Source: Atherinomorus stipes (lineage: Eukaryota; Chordata; Actinopteri; Atheriniformes; Atherinidae). Taken from it: a DNA stretch of 64,000 nt. How positions within the stretch are numbered: position 1 is the first letter of the stretch; each line of letters starts with the position of its first letter. The position numbers and the translations under genes were made by a program. Shown in pieces: positions 12,521-24,759 of the stretch. The notes under the pieces were generated by a model that searched no databases, was not told where the DNA came from, and saw only the letters and a program-made list of their open reading frames with translations. The DNA lies in NCBI GenBank assembly GCA_023101725.1, contig JALJCO010001098.1:868001-932000 (forward strand), given 5' to 3'.

Positions 12521-14814
12521 GTTTGTTAGCTCAATTTAGCATTAGCAGCTAGTTAATGATGAGACTTTTCCTGGCAAGAAAAATTTTACTTATTAAAAAA
12601 GGGGCCACATTTCACCTTTATTACATGTTTTACTAAACAAGAAAATTCCACATTGTCTGTAAAACCATATCTTTCATACCACAGACTTCCCAAAACCAAA
12701 AAAACAACACTCATAAACTTAGCTATGCTGCCGAGTGGAGACCGAAAGAGTACCCGCTCAACTCCGATTATCATCAACGCATCTGATTGGTGGACTGACG
12801 TTCTGCGGCCAGTAATACTATCTGCTATTGGATGTGTTACTAGGCGAGTCTGTTGTTACCTCTTCTTCTGCGGGTTGAGCGGCGGCTTGCATCAGCTTAC
12901 AGAAGCACTACCGTCACCCACAGAACAAAACTATGAAAAGTAGGAAGATGACAGTAGAATAGACTCATGGAAATGTATTTCCTCTTCAAAGAAAAAAAAA
13001 AATAATTTTTTTTTATTTTCCCTCAACATCAACTGCTCAACAGTAGCAATACTGCAAGATTTGGTATCAATCCTATGCCATGTGAATATTTAGCTAACTA
13101 GAGGAAAATAATTTTAGAAAAGAGATCTCAAAAAGCTCTTTTACTTCTCCTACACAAATGTTATAGCTAAATGAGACAACGGCTTATTTCTCCTGTTTCT
13201 CAGTCTTGTCTTTAGATAGAAAAATTGCACAAAATAGTCTCACTTCTAGTTCCAAAGGAGATCTCAATCATTTCTGAAATAATTCTCAAATTTGTCTCAA
13301 ACTTTGTGATCTTTTACTCCTGTTATTGTATCGTCTCAACAATTTTAGAGGCGAAACAAAAGAGACATTCATGAGAAGGATTTGAACCTGAATGAGGCTG
13401 GGATGAGATCTCCATTTTGTCTCCAGAGATGCAAAAGAGAAAGCTGTGAGCAGTAAAATTTTCTTCTGGGTAGAATCGTTGATATGATTACAATATTAAT
13501 TTTTTTAAAATATATTTTTAATTTTCATTACCCTATAAGGGCTTTTTTTTTAAAAAAAAAAAAAAAGAATATTCACATACATGCATATATATATATATAA
13601 ACATAGATATCAATACATTGTATGAAAAGAAAAAGAGAAAATCATAAAAAATAATAATCATAGAAAATAATTATAATAATCAAACGATTACAGTAATTGA
13701 AGAGGAAAAGATTTTATCCAAGGTCTTTCCGAAATTCCTTCATATGTCATCAAAAAAAAGAGCAAGTTTAAATTTCATATGATTACAAAAGTTTTAATGG
13801 GACTGTCAAAATGAACACAAATAGATTATTCTGTCGGATTAATGCTTTTTCAACGCACAATTATTACTCACACCACGAATTTGGCGTTCAGCCTGCTTAG
13901 CCACAAAAGCTCCATATTCACGATTTTTGTGGTCATTTTTAAGCCTCGCATTTAAAATTTTGATAATTTGGTGTCAAGAAACAGATTATTGGTGCCATTT
14001 TAAAAGACGTCAGCATTATCTCGACAAGAGAAGTTGATTTTGGGGCAAGTAGATGCCTTGAACCAAATCGACCAAAAAATATTTTATCCTCCTTATTAAT
14101 GACGATTTTTAAAGTTTTCCAGCCTTATTTCTACACTGGTTTTGACCAGTATTGTTGACATTGATTGTATCAACATTTGGATATGCCCACCACGAATGCA
14201 AGAAATATCACATTGTCTAAGCATGTAACAGCAGGAATCGAGGTTCACCTTGATTTGGCTGAGCCCTACCCCTCCAGAGGAGACCCCTTAAAATACTGAA
14301 CTCAAGAACAATTTATCCTGATATCTACACATCCAAGCTTCTTCTGTGCCATATGAAAGGGTCTTCTCCAAAGCTGGAGAAGTAGTAATAAAGCAGGGTG
14401 AACCCCAACTCATTTGAAATAGTTCTAACCCTACTAAAATGCTTGAAACCCACCCCACCACCACCATGCACCCAAATGGGGTATAGTAGAGAAGAAAGGA
14501 TCAAAGCCCTTTTCTCTCACCAATGTGTGAAATGGCCTGTGATCAAAACTATATATCTCTCACATATTTTAGTTCATTGGGTTTAAAGAGTATTTGCACA
14601 CATTTTTATGATTAAATCAATATGTGAACATATTTCACATTTCTATATCTGTATACTATCAATTTTTCACTGTAAATATATATTATAAAATAATTTTTGA
14701 GCATTTGTCTTGTGAACAATCATTATGGAATAAAGTCCCAGGCTGCCTTGTTAGGTCCAATTACTTGTTTACACAAATATTAAAGATATAAATATAAAGT
14801 TTAAACTGAGCACT

Positions 14815-15222
14815 GGATGGGCAATATGGACTAAAAAATATATCACGATAATTTCTGGTTTTCATCACGGTAATGATAATTGACAATAAAAAAAATAATC
14901 CTTTTTTTTTGCATTATAAATCTATCTAAACATTCTGTCTTGAGAGCCCTAAAATAATAAAAGATGCCACTAAAGTACATCAATTAAGTTCAAGTAGTAC
15001 ACCTGTATTACAAAACTGTAGTGAAATCAACAAAACAAGTCTGAAATATGGAAACAAATTTGACATTTATTCAAATGGTGCAAACAGAAAAAATAACCAT
15101 ATAAATAACTGTAAATGCAAGCTGATAAATTTAAATGAATTTATCATTTTTATTGTGACAAATTATTATCATGGGGAATTTCTTTGACGATATATCACAC
15201 ACGATAAAATATCACCCATCCC
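14815..15222. mobile_element. short hAT-like MITE
   Basis: Ends read ggatgggcaatat (left) and atatcacccatcc (right), imperfect inverted repeats typical of non-autonomous hAT elements in fish. The interior is AT-rich with several cgata/tatcg motifs and no frame. I could not find a convincing 8-bp target duplication. Confidence 0.5.
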
Positions 15223-15764
15223 ATAAACTCCTAATCTACTGGGATTTACATGCACAACCATCTCAAGGGATTCACGAGGAATGGTCCAACAAACCAGAAA
15301 ATATTTAGTTAGCAGTAGTTTTCTGGACCTTAATATCAAAGGACAGTGGGCTCTAATGGCCTCCACACAGTCACCATTAGGGAAAAGCTGAATGGGAGAA
15401 TCTCATCATGGATGTGCAACTAACAAATCTACAATGTGTGTGATGTGTGATGCTATTTTGTCAACATGGAGCAAAATCTCTGACTAATGTTTCCAACATA
15501 TCATTATCGTTTGAAGAGTTTCCCCTGTGATGGACTGGTGACAGGTGTAACAGAACCTGTCCTCATAGTGGTTGGGACAGCACCTTCCTACTTAACCCAG
15601 TTCAGTGCAGGAGAATGAAATCAATTCCCGCTGAGAGACGTTGGTGAGTTATTCTACTTCTCTGACATCCGGAGAGTCCGGTCCAGAAGATCCACGGACG
15701 GGATGTCGGTGTGAAGTTCCAGAAGGACTCACAGGTTCACGTCAGAGCAGGCAGAATTTATTCT

Positions 15765-15945
15765 AAGGTCATTTCTGGAGGATGGCCGTATGTGGGTCCG
15801 TGAAGGTCTTTGTCTTCAGCAGAGTGCTTCTTATCAGACCAGCCAGTGAGTGTTGGCACCATTTACCCAGATTATGAATGTCTGATGATATATTAATGAT
15901 ATTGTTTATCGTAAGAGAAGGTCACAGAAACCTTAGTGTATGGTT
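15765..15945 (+). repeat. sequence shared with class I gene intron 5
   Basis: Blocks such as ttatcagaccagccag, cagattatgaatgt, and a ggtcacaga..ccttagtgtatg segment occur in the same order and spacing at 32728-32850 in the class I gene. This is either an interspersed repeat or a remnant of a class I gene; no class I exon is recognisable beside it. Confidence 0.6.
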
Positions 15946-17230
15946 TAGTGTATAGTTTTATGGTTTTAGGCTAAAACAGAAGCATTTAAAAGGATTAAAC
16001 TATGTTTCCTGTTGTAAATATATATGAGCCCATTTCTACCTCACTGTAAGTGATGATGTCCATTGAGATGCGTTTAACTATGTACAACTTGTATTTTAAT
16101 TATTGCATTTTTTTCATCTTTTCATATTGTTTTTTACTTTCCTTTTGACTCTGAAAGAACTGCTCCTTATATTTTCATTTAATAATTTCATATGCATTGC
16201 TATGAATATAGAGATTCTGATAAATCCTTGATTTTGCCCATGTGTTTTATCAACACATAAAAAAACATTTATTTATGTGTTGAATATTGATAAAAAGGTA
16301 CAGTAAAATGTGTGAAATGGAAATCAGTGGATGCTTTGCATCTGGTCTAAATGCGCTGAATAATTAATCAGTTTATTAGTCTTATTAGTAAAGAGGCAGT
16401 TGTTTCAGGAAATGTTTTTATTCTGCTTAAAATAAAGAGATAATTTAATTCTGATGCAGTTTTTGAATTTCCCTGCACCACAATGATATGCTGTTTGTAC
16501 CATTTCCTTCATATACGTCTTTTTTCAGTACAATGCTGCGATAGTCCTGGCTGTTAGAGCATCATTCCTACAACACACGATGAAAAAAAACACATTTATA
16601 AACAATGTAAAAGTTGCAATGACACCTGCAACCAAAGCGTAAGCTGCCAATTAATCACAGCTATCAGCTGTAGCTATTAGATTTTTTTAATTCACAAAAA
16701 CAGGAATTATTTAAAAGTTTGGACAATTTGGTCTCATCAGTTTTACTGTCCTCATTAAAAGAATGTTTTCTTCTGAATTAATTCAGATTTCTATGTGACT
16801 CATTGAGAGGTAAAAGTGGAAACTTTCTACCAACTGAAACTGATATTTTAACACATCAATTCAAACTTCTGCTAAGTTTCTGGCACTTTTCCAGTGTTTC
16901 TGACTAAATAGATCAAAAAGAGGGAACAAATCCGATATAACAAAGCATCACCTTATAGATAAATAAATCATGTTTACAGTGAGCAGAAGCCATTTTTAGC
17001 AAATTCGCTCTGATGCAGCACATCTATGTGACAAAACTGTAAAAATACCAGCTGACTCAGAATTTAGCAACTTCAGATATTTGTAAGAGAAAAACCTGCT
17101 AGCTTCACCAGCTGTAGGGAGAAATACAAATATCAGCATGAAAAGTAAAAAATAAAAAACAGCTGCTGGATTTAATCTCAGACATAAAAATGGTCAATGG
17201 TCCAATTAAAAAAAATCTGGTCACCCGACT

Positions 17231-20200
17231 TTACTTTTCTTTCTGTGGGGGCGGAAAAGGAGAAAAATATCAGAGTAAATACAAAATAATATCTCAAAAG
17301 TAAATAAAAATAGACATTAAATATCTAAACACTATTAAACTTGCGCCCCTAATGAGACAGGAAAGGGAAATTACCTTATCTTGTTTATCAGCCTCGTCTG
17401 AGCCTGAATAAAGAAAAATAAAAGGCAAACAATCAGATACAGAAAAAATAAACATCAAATTCACTTTTTTCTTTCTCTCTTTTTTTTTCTCTTTCTTTCT
17501 CTCTTTCTTTCTTTTTTTTTACTTTAAGCTTATCCAAACAGTGACACTTTTTTCCATCTTGGACTGATTAAATCGCAACACGAGATGAATAAATCATCAG
17601 AATTATCATTCTTATCTAACAAAAAAGCAAATTTTAATTCTTTCTTTTTCTACCTGAGCCAGTAAAAGTCCACGAGACAAACTTGATGAGTCCATAGAGC
17701 ACTAACGCCACCCCGACCATCGCCATGGAGTCCTCAATGGAGGGACCGCTGAACCCTGAAAAGAAAAGGGAAAAAATTCAAAGTGTTAATTAATTTTAAT
17801 TCATTTGATTTACATTTGTATATTTGTCTCATATGAAAAAGCATTTGAATCCAGTACTGGATGATGTGATCTCAGAGGAAAGTGACAAATTTTATCTGAT
17901 AATTAACAGCATCCAGGCAGAAACATGTCTGACTTTTAACAGTAATATAAACTCTAAAACTGAAAGTGACAGTGTGTCCTAATAATCTAAATCTGGGCTT
18001 GTATCACTGCAATGGTCAAATTCAACACTTTTTCCTCAACCTGAGCTCAGCCAGATGCTGAGTTCAGGTTTTTCTTCATTACCGATAACATTGAGGGTCA
18101 CGCTGGCTCGCCGTGTGCCTCCGGGATGGACCGCCACACAGGTGACCTCGCCTCCTCTGCCCAGGTCCAGCTTAGACGTGTCCAGATCCAGCCGAGTGCT
18201 CTGGCTGAAGGTGCCGTCCCAGGCCTGCCTGTGTCCAGAAACGCTGCCTGTTCCCAGAGACCTGGACTTCCCATCAGCACCTTTAAACTCCCAGCTCAGC
18301 TCCAGAGGGAGGGGGGTGAAGCCAGACGCTTCACACTGGATGCTCAAAGTCTGACCGGGAGCAGTGAGGGGCAGAGGGGAGGGGTGGATGGAGAGGGATG
18401 GAGGTTCTGGGAGATGGAGAGAGAAGAAAAGATGGGAAAAGAGTTAATAATGCTACTCTGAATGTTACACAGCTTACAATTTAGTTTTGTAACATGTTCA
18501 TTTAAATAAAGCAAATACTTGAGAAATGCTTCCAAATAGGGATGCATGATATAATCGGCTCCCTATCGGTATCGGCCTATATCGGCCTTAAAACTGAGTG
18601 TCGGACAACGGCCACTCCACCGATATTTAACCAATCAGCCCGCTGTTTCTAGTTTCTAGTCTAAAAAAAAAAAAAAAAAATCTGCCTTAAAAAACTTCTT
18701 TTATTACAGACATCATTAAAACTTCTAAAGACTATGAGCGGGAAAAAAATATTGATACACTGAAATATCGCGATATTTTCATATGCTGATATCATATTGA
18801 CATTTAAAAACTCCGTATCCATCTATTTTACTAATGAAATTTTGTGATATTTCATCATTCTGTTACGAAATCTCATGGGAATTCACAAAAGTTTTGTGAT
18901 ATTTTCATATCCTGATATACTGACATTCAAAAACACAATATCGATCGATTTTACTAACAAAATCTTGCGATATTTCATTTTTCTGTTACAAAATCTCGCG
19001 AAAATTCACGAAATATCGTGAGATTTTGTAACAGAACAATGAAATCTTATGAGATTTTGTAAGTTAGATAGATTGATACCGCGTTTTTAAAGTTTGATTT
19101 GATATCGGCACATGAAAATATCATGATATTTCAGTGTATTGATATTTTTTCCCACCCCTATTTTTCAAGGCATCGGAACCGGATAACAAAACTGCTATTT
19201 GCAATGATTGCTTTTTCCAGCTTTAATATTGGTATTGATATCGGTTATCGGCCACGAGTTTTAAAATATTGGCATATCGGATATCGACCAAAATTCCAAT
19301 ATAGTGCATCCTTTCTTCCAAATGAGGATTTTTTTCCTCACCTACAATCTCAAGCTCCATCACCACCTGAGCCAGCAGGTAAGGCAGATACACCGTACAG
19401 ATATACGTCCCAGAGTGACGCACTTTGGCCTCCTGCAGAGTCAAGGATGCGTTTCCTCTCTCATGCAAACCCTCGAAGTCCACTGAGGCTCCCTTTTCTT
19501 GCGTATCGGCCAAACGGTCTGTCTTGCCATCGTAAGCCAGAACAAGTCGTCCATCACCTCTGAACTGGTAGCGCCACTCAACAGCAAAACCTGACGTGGA
19601 CAGAGGTGAGGAAGGGTCGGCCCAGAAGCTACAGTCCAGCGTAACTGGTGCTCCCAGTCTGCACTTTGTAGACATGGTTTTACTGGTCACGCTCAGGATC
19701 ACTGAGGAAACAGTTAAACAACCACATATGACTCAGATAAGAGGAACTTTTCCAACTAATGGCAGTTTAAATAATTCTTTTTATAAATACCATGATGCTC
19801 TTGGGATCCTGTGGGAGCTCTTGATATTGTTGAGATGCCCAGCTGCTCATCCAGACCCTGAAAGGAAGCTGAAAACCATTCAGCTTGCAGGTAAATGGGG
19901 CTGAGAGCAGATTCTGTCAGCGTAGCGACCCATTTGAGGTCGGAGGGCTGCGGTAGGAAGGGGTTAACTTCACACTGGGGCTTCTTCACTGAACCTCTGG
20001 GAGCGTTGAGTGCTTGGTGGCACAGAGTGGCAGCTGGGTCTGAGGACAGAGTCAGGGCTGTACGCTTAGCTTTTTCACTAGGAGCACTAGTGCTCCCAAA
20101 CGAAAAAATTTAGGAGCACAGAAAAAATTTAGGAGCACTATTAATTTTCTTAAATAGCACATTTAGATATTAATAATAATAACCTTCGCCCAGGTAATAG

Positions 20201-23200
20201 GCCAAATGATGCATTATACCGAGAAACAAACAGTTTTAAATACAGAGAACTTCCCTGTCCTACAGTTTTTTGTTGTTCAGTCTCCTGCCACACTTGGCTG
20301 TGTCCATCCAGCGGTCCACAGCAGGATTTGGTCAGGGTGGGGTTGGTCTGGGTCAGGTGGGCTTTAGTATGGATGTTGATTTTGCATTATGCATTGTTGT
20401 TAAAAAGGGCACCAAACCGGTATTACAGCAAAACCTGTGACCCATGAAAACTTATGACTGTAGGGGGGATAACACCTGCTCCCTGATTCTTCTTCTGCAG
20501 ATACTTCACTGTCAGCAGCAGGTAACCTCTTCATTTAATCTTTGTTAAACAGCAATATGAAGAGAAGTTGCCGTGTTGTGACCCCCCATATCTGTTCTCA
20601 TGACTGCAAAGGTTCTCATAAAAACCCAGACTCATTATTGGTTTCACTACATGGAAGAAAAGCTGGACGAGCCACGCTAACGATGGAAAAGAGACGTCTA
20701 ATGGTTTAGATTACAGCTGTAACCAAACATCACCTTCAATCAGAAAATCTCCCAGATGTATTATTATCAATATGATGATGATGGTGATGATAATCATGAT
20801 TATTTATTATCATTATTATTTAAAGCCCACAAAGACGCTTGCAAAGCTAAGCTTTGACGTCACCAGTTTGGTTGGTTTGGCTCTGAAGAGGAAACCTCTG
20901 ACTCCTGATCATGTGTGAACATTTTATAGAGAAAATGAGGAAAATGATCTGAAGACTTGGAGTCTGGTAAACTAGAGGCCCGCAGAGGAAAGCCTGACCC
21001 CGGCTTTACACCTGGTCCGTGACGTGAGCGCAGCGGCTTTGCTGCGACTTCCTCGGCGCGAGCATTTACACCGTTCACTGTGCGGCCGCGCAGCGCACCC
21101 GCGAGTGCACCAGCTGTTGATGATTGGTGACATCACGAAATCACGAGAGGGCTGCTAGATCGCCTGTGATTCTCATCCAAATGGTTCATTTTGTCCACAT
21201 GTTCATGCGTCATGGTTTCTTCTTTCACTGTAACCTCGTGGACACGGAGATGCTGTCATGTTCAGGTAGTTCAGCAGTTTAAAAGCTGCACGGTGGCTTT
21301 TGTTTAGGAAGTTACCGGATATTTTACACTGAACCTGTGTCTGACTTCCTGTCTGGTTCGATCTGAACTACTGATATTGACGCGGTGTCGGTGCGTGGAG
21401 CGTCAAAAATAGAGCTGGCGCGTATCTGTAGCGCAGCGGCACGGCACGCCGGAGCGACGACTGACCACTCACGCGCCGCGGCGTGATCAATATGTTTCAC
21501 ACCATTGATTACATGGGCGCGATCCGGTGCGCAGGGCGCGCCGCTGCGCTGCGCTCACGTCACGGACCAGGTGTAAAGCCGGGGTGAAGCTGCTCTGAGT
21601 GTTTTTAATATCACCAGCGGAGCTCCGTTTACCGGTATCGGTATCTGCGGTATCGGTCCTTACAAACATCGCTGTAATTCACCAACTCCGTTCCTCTTTA
21701 AGCCTCTAACCGGCTTCACACCTGGTCCGTGACGTGAACGCAGCGCAGCGGCGTGCCATACGCACCGGATCGCGCCCATGTAATCAATGGTTTGAAACAT
21801 ATTGATCACGCCGCGGCGCGTGAGTGGTCAGTCGTCGCTCCGGCATGCCGCGCCGCTGCGCTACAGATACGCGCCAGCTCTATTTTTGACGCTCCACGCA
21901 CCGACACCGCGTTAATATCAGTAGTTCAGATCGAAACAGACAGGAAGTCAGACACAGGTTCAGTGTAAAATATCCGGTAACTTCCTAAACAAAAGCCACT
22001 GTGCAGCTTTTAAACTGCTGAACTACCTGAACATGACAGCATCTGCGTGTCCACGAGATTACAGTGAAATAAAACCATGACGCATGAACATGTGGACAAA
22101 ATTAACCATTTGGATGAGAATCACAGGCGATCTAGCAGTCCTCTCGTGATTCCGTGATGTCACGAATCTAACAACAGCTGGTGCGCTCGTGGGTGTGCTG
22201 CGCGGCCGCACAGTGAACGGTGTTGCTCGCGCCGAGGAAGTCGCAGCAAACCCGCTGCGCTGCGCTCACGTCACGGACCAGGTGTAAAGCCGGGGTTATT
22301 AGAAACACCTTAATCGGCTCCTAAATCCCTTCGCTACAGTCCGATGATCGGAACAGCTCTGCAGCAGGTTTCTCTGACATGACCGTCAGCTGCTTCTATC
22401 CGGGACTCCCCGTAATCAGCGTAACCCGCTTCGCTACAGATCAGCCCCGGCTTCCTCTCTAGTCACGCGGCTGGACTGGAAAGCATCTGCACCAGGATCT
22501 GGATGCTGGACTGGTCTTTCAGCTTCGCCTTTCATTATGTCCATCTTCTAAATTGTGTTAAGGTTGTTAGTTGATGTGTAGCTGGTGATACCGATGGTTC
22601 AATGTGGAGCTGGAGCGCAACGCGGTGACGTCAAAGCTGCCGCATGGCGGCGTTGTGACCATAAAAACGTCGCTACGTTTTTCTCTTATTTGCTCATATT
22701 TTTCATGAATTTTTCAACTGGCAAATTAATAAATTAAGTTTGGTTTGCAGTTTCATTTCCACTTTAAAACAATCCTGACTTATTTAGGAGCAAAGTAAAT
22801 TAGAGGGATGAAATCTATACTCGCACGCGTGCTCCCATTTTTTTTCTGGTACTCGCACCAATATATTTTTAGGCGCATATGCGAGTAAAACGCTCGCACT
22901 GTACAGCCCTGAGAGTAGATGCCAAGTTAATGCGTTCATGCTAAACCCAGATCTCAAATCTTGCTTCATTTTTATGTAAAATACATTAAATTTGCAGATA
23001 GAGTGGGTTGATCATAAGGAGATGATGTAGAGGTCAATATTTTATGGAGAAAATAGAGGTGAATAAGGTAAGAATTTTAAAAAAATGGAGAAAATTGGGG
23101 GAAATGCAAGCAAAAATGTATAAAACAAGTTTTAAGAAATAAATCTGTCACACTATCTGTATACAGACAATGACCACACAGCTGCACACAAATACACACA

Positions 23201-24424
23201 GCATACACAAACGGTGCACATACATCACACACATCCTGCTCAGAGTTAAACTCACCTGTAACTAAGTAAACTCTGTCAGGGTTTATGTCAGATGGAGCTT
23301 GGAGGGACTCTGCAGAATTTTGTGTATCTCTTCTGATGTGAAGCAAAGATTTTTCCTGCGTTGTAGCTCCAGTTAAACCTCCTCCTCGACCCGCCTTCTC
23401 CTGCACGAACCAGCACTCCAGCACTGGACAGCTGCTGCTGCAAGCTTCAACCCAAGATTCAACAAGACATGTAGAATGAGTAAAGAACATTGCAAAACAC
23501 CGGAATAATAGAATGATCACATTAAATTAACAAGCATCTTAATCCATTTTTATATACTAGTGTTCATCAGATATTTTCTGAAGAATAAAACTGCTTGTTT
23601 GTATTGTCTTTGTCAAAAACGTTGCCATACCAACTTACAATTACCTACAACAATAAACAGGAAAGTTTCAATAAATAGCAGAAAATATAAAAGGAGTTAA
23701 ACTATCACTGTAACACGAAGCAATCAAACTTTACAAAACTGGACCCTGACCTTAAAAACAGAAAGTAAAAACGACTTCTTCTTGCAATAAGATTGCAACT
23801 GACTCTTACCTAAAGAGAGATTTTTTTTTATATAAGGTACATAGAAATATCTATTTATACTTAAGCCAACCCAGTTTCAGTTTCTCGTCTACTTACTATT
23901 TAGGCTTTTATTGATCTAGTTTTTTGGTGGGTTGATCTAATTTCTTACACTCACGTGAACACAACACCGTGTAGGTAAAAGTTGGCTTCAGCTGTTTGAC
24001 GATGACGCCATTGAACGTTTCACACCAAACCCCGTTTGTAATTTGAGTATTTTACGAACATCTATGTTATAAGTGAATACAACACATATTTAACAGTGTT
24101 TTACTTTGTTCTTTGATCTGATGCTAAATTCGGCATATATACGACTCTCAAAACAGATGTTTTTATTGTGAAATACTTTGAAGTTTTACGTGTTTTGCAC
24201 AACCCACTACTGCTGCGTCGCTTCTTCTTTAAGGCAAGTTTTACGCAAGTTATTTAACTTATCTTACTTTGAATAACCATCACTGTACTCGTAAATGTTC
24301 GTTTTTCTGTTTTGTGTATTATTTTGTCTGGGTAGCAAAGCTGGAATTAGCATATTAGCTTACCTTGGATGGAAGAGATAACAGCAACCAGAGACAGTTT
24401 ATAAATTGTAGAAAAGCTCGTCAT
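17231..24424 (-). CDS. tapbp: Tapasin (TAP-binding protein), 8 coding exons
   Basis: Minus-strand exons: 24424-24364, 23444-23256, 20039-19791, 19701-19342, 18406-18083, 17755-17654, 17403-17375, 17242-17231. All junctions are GT-AG in compatible phase; 1326 nt gives 441 aa (human 448). Exon 1 encodes the signal peptide (MTSFSTIYKLSLVAVISS). The mature start CPVLECWFV is typical of tapasin; exons 2-3 form the N-terminal domain, exon 4 an Ig V-like domain (CSFWAD ... GTYICTVYLPYL), exon 5 an Ig C1 domain (LSIQCEASGF ... VTCVAVHPG), exon 6 the membrane helix (GFSGPSIEDSMAMVGVALVL) with an intramembrane Lys in LIKFV, exons 7-8 a short tail ending KKEK, a KKxx ER-retrieval signal. Known role: bridges TAP and class I in the ER loading complex and edits peptide. 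At the position of human Cys95 (ERp57 disulfide) there is Ser. The exon 2 acceptor is the least certain junction. One ISRE lies about 110 bp upstream. Confidence 0.95.
17462..17520. repeat. CTTT-type microsatellite in tapbp intron 6
   Basis: Pyrimidine-only tract of ctttctttctctc/ttttt units on the plus strand, between tapbp exons 7 and 6. Confidence 0.8.
18537..19314. mobile_element. non-autonomous hAT element in tapbp intron 4
   Basis: Starts tagggatgcatgatat and ends atatagtgcatccttt. Perfect 8-bp target duplication cttccaaa at 18529-18536 and 19315-19322. The interior is related to the daxx intron 7 element, with cgatatt/aatatcg palindromes and no transposase frame. Its right edge is only 27 bp from the donor of tapbp exon 4 (19342). 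Confidence 0.85.
20998..21584 (+). mobile_element. 587-bp TIR element, copy 1 of an inverted pair
   Basis: Ends are ccccggctttacacctggtc and gaccaggtgtaaagccgggg, a perfect inverted terminal repeat that continues into gtgacgtgagcgcagcg-like sequence. The interior is GC-rich near the ends and carries no frame. The superfamily is not recognised; possible 3-bp duplication tga at 20995-20997 and 21585-21587. Confidence 0.8.
21710..22295 (-). mobile_element. 586-bp TIR element, copy 2 in opposite orientation
   Basis: Same terminal repeats as copy 1 (ccggcttcacacctggtcc / ccaggtgtaaagccgg). The interior reads as the reverse complement of copy 1: for example atgaacatgtggacaaaatt at about 22084 against its complement at about 21190. 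The two copies are separated by 125 bp. Confidence 0.8.
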
Positions 24425-24533
24425 TGTTGGATATATTTTCTCAGCTCTGAAGTCTCTTTACTGAAAACACACGCACGTTAGTGTGTTTGAATGGCTGGTT
24501 TTCCCCTGCAAAAAAAAAACCCTGCTGCATTTT

Positions 24534-24547
24534 AGTTTCACTTTCTC
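24534..24547 (-). promoter_or_regulatory. ISRE in the tapbp promoter
   Basis: The plus strand reads agtttcactttctc, minus GAGAAAGTGAAACT, an exact match to the interferon-stimulated response element (GAAANNGAAACT). It lies about 110 bp upstream of the tapbp ATG. Known: IRF/STAT binding drives interferon induction of antigen-processing genes. Function here is inferred. Confidence 0.7.
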
Positions 24548-24730
24548 CTGCACTGAATGACAGATAAAAAATAAATAAATTAATAAATAAAATAATCAAG
24601 TCATAATTTCAAGATTAAATTGTTAAATTTAATATTTTAAAACCGCATCTAAAATATAAAACTGACAAGAAACGATCAAATCTTTAACTAAAATTGAATA
24701 TAGTCTGCGCATAACATGCTATGCTATTTC

Positions 24731-24747
24731 ACCGCTAGATGGCGCCA
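24731..24747 (+). promoter_or_regulatory. candidate CTCF site upstream of tapbp
   Basis: accgctagatggcgcca fits the CTCF core (C-R-C-T-A-G-R-K-G-G-C-R-S). It sits about 300 bp upstream of the tapbp start, in the spacer facing the class I gene. Motif match only. Confidence 0.35.
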
Positions 24748-24759
24748 TTTTTACAAATA

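Larger units (their letters stand above)
12521..17230. other. daxx-tapbp intergenic region and tapbp 3' UTR
   Basis: No gene recognised. It holds poly-A/T-rich stretches at 12990-13560, a short MITE at 14815-15222, and a sequence at 15765-15945 that recurs in intron 5 of the class I gene. The distal part should include the tapbp 3' UTR (tapbp stop at 17231, minus strand). A minus-strand AATAAA at 16422-16417 is a candidate polyA signal, which would make the UTR about 810 nt. Confidence 0.4.
20053..22911. mobile_element. hAT-like element (host of two nested MITEs) in tapbp intron 2
   Basis: The left end is cagggctgtacgcttag and the right end cgcactgtacagccctg, an 11-bp perfect terminal inverted repeat (cagggctgtac). 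Subterminal motifs ggagcac and tgctccc recur inside both ends. Flanking gagt/agagt matches are suggestive, but the target duplication is not clean. No transposase is seen, so it is non-autonomous. The left end stops 13 bp before the acceptor of tapbp exon 3. Confidence 0.65.

Noticed and set aside
12653..12943. 96-aa plus-strand open frame near the daxx promoter
   Set aside because: No recognisable family, no splice context, and it overlaps the likely daxx promoter region.
18055..18461. Plus-strand open frames of 99 and 111 aa
   Set aside because: They are antisense shadows of the tapbp Ig C1 exon (18406-18083).
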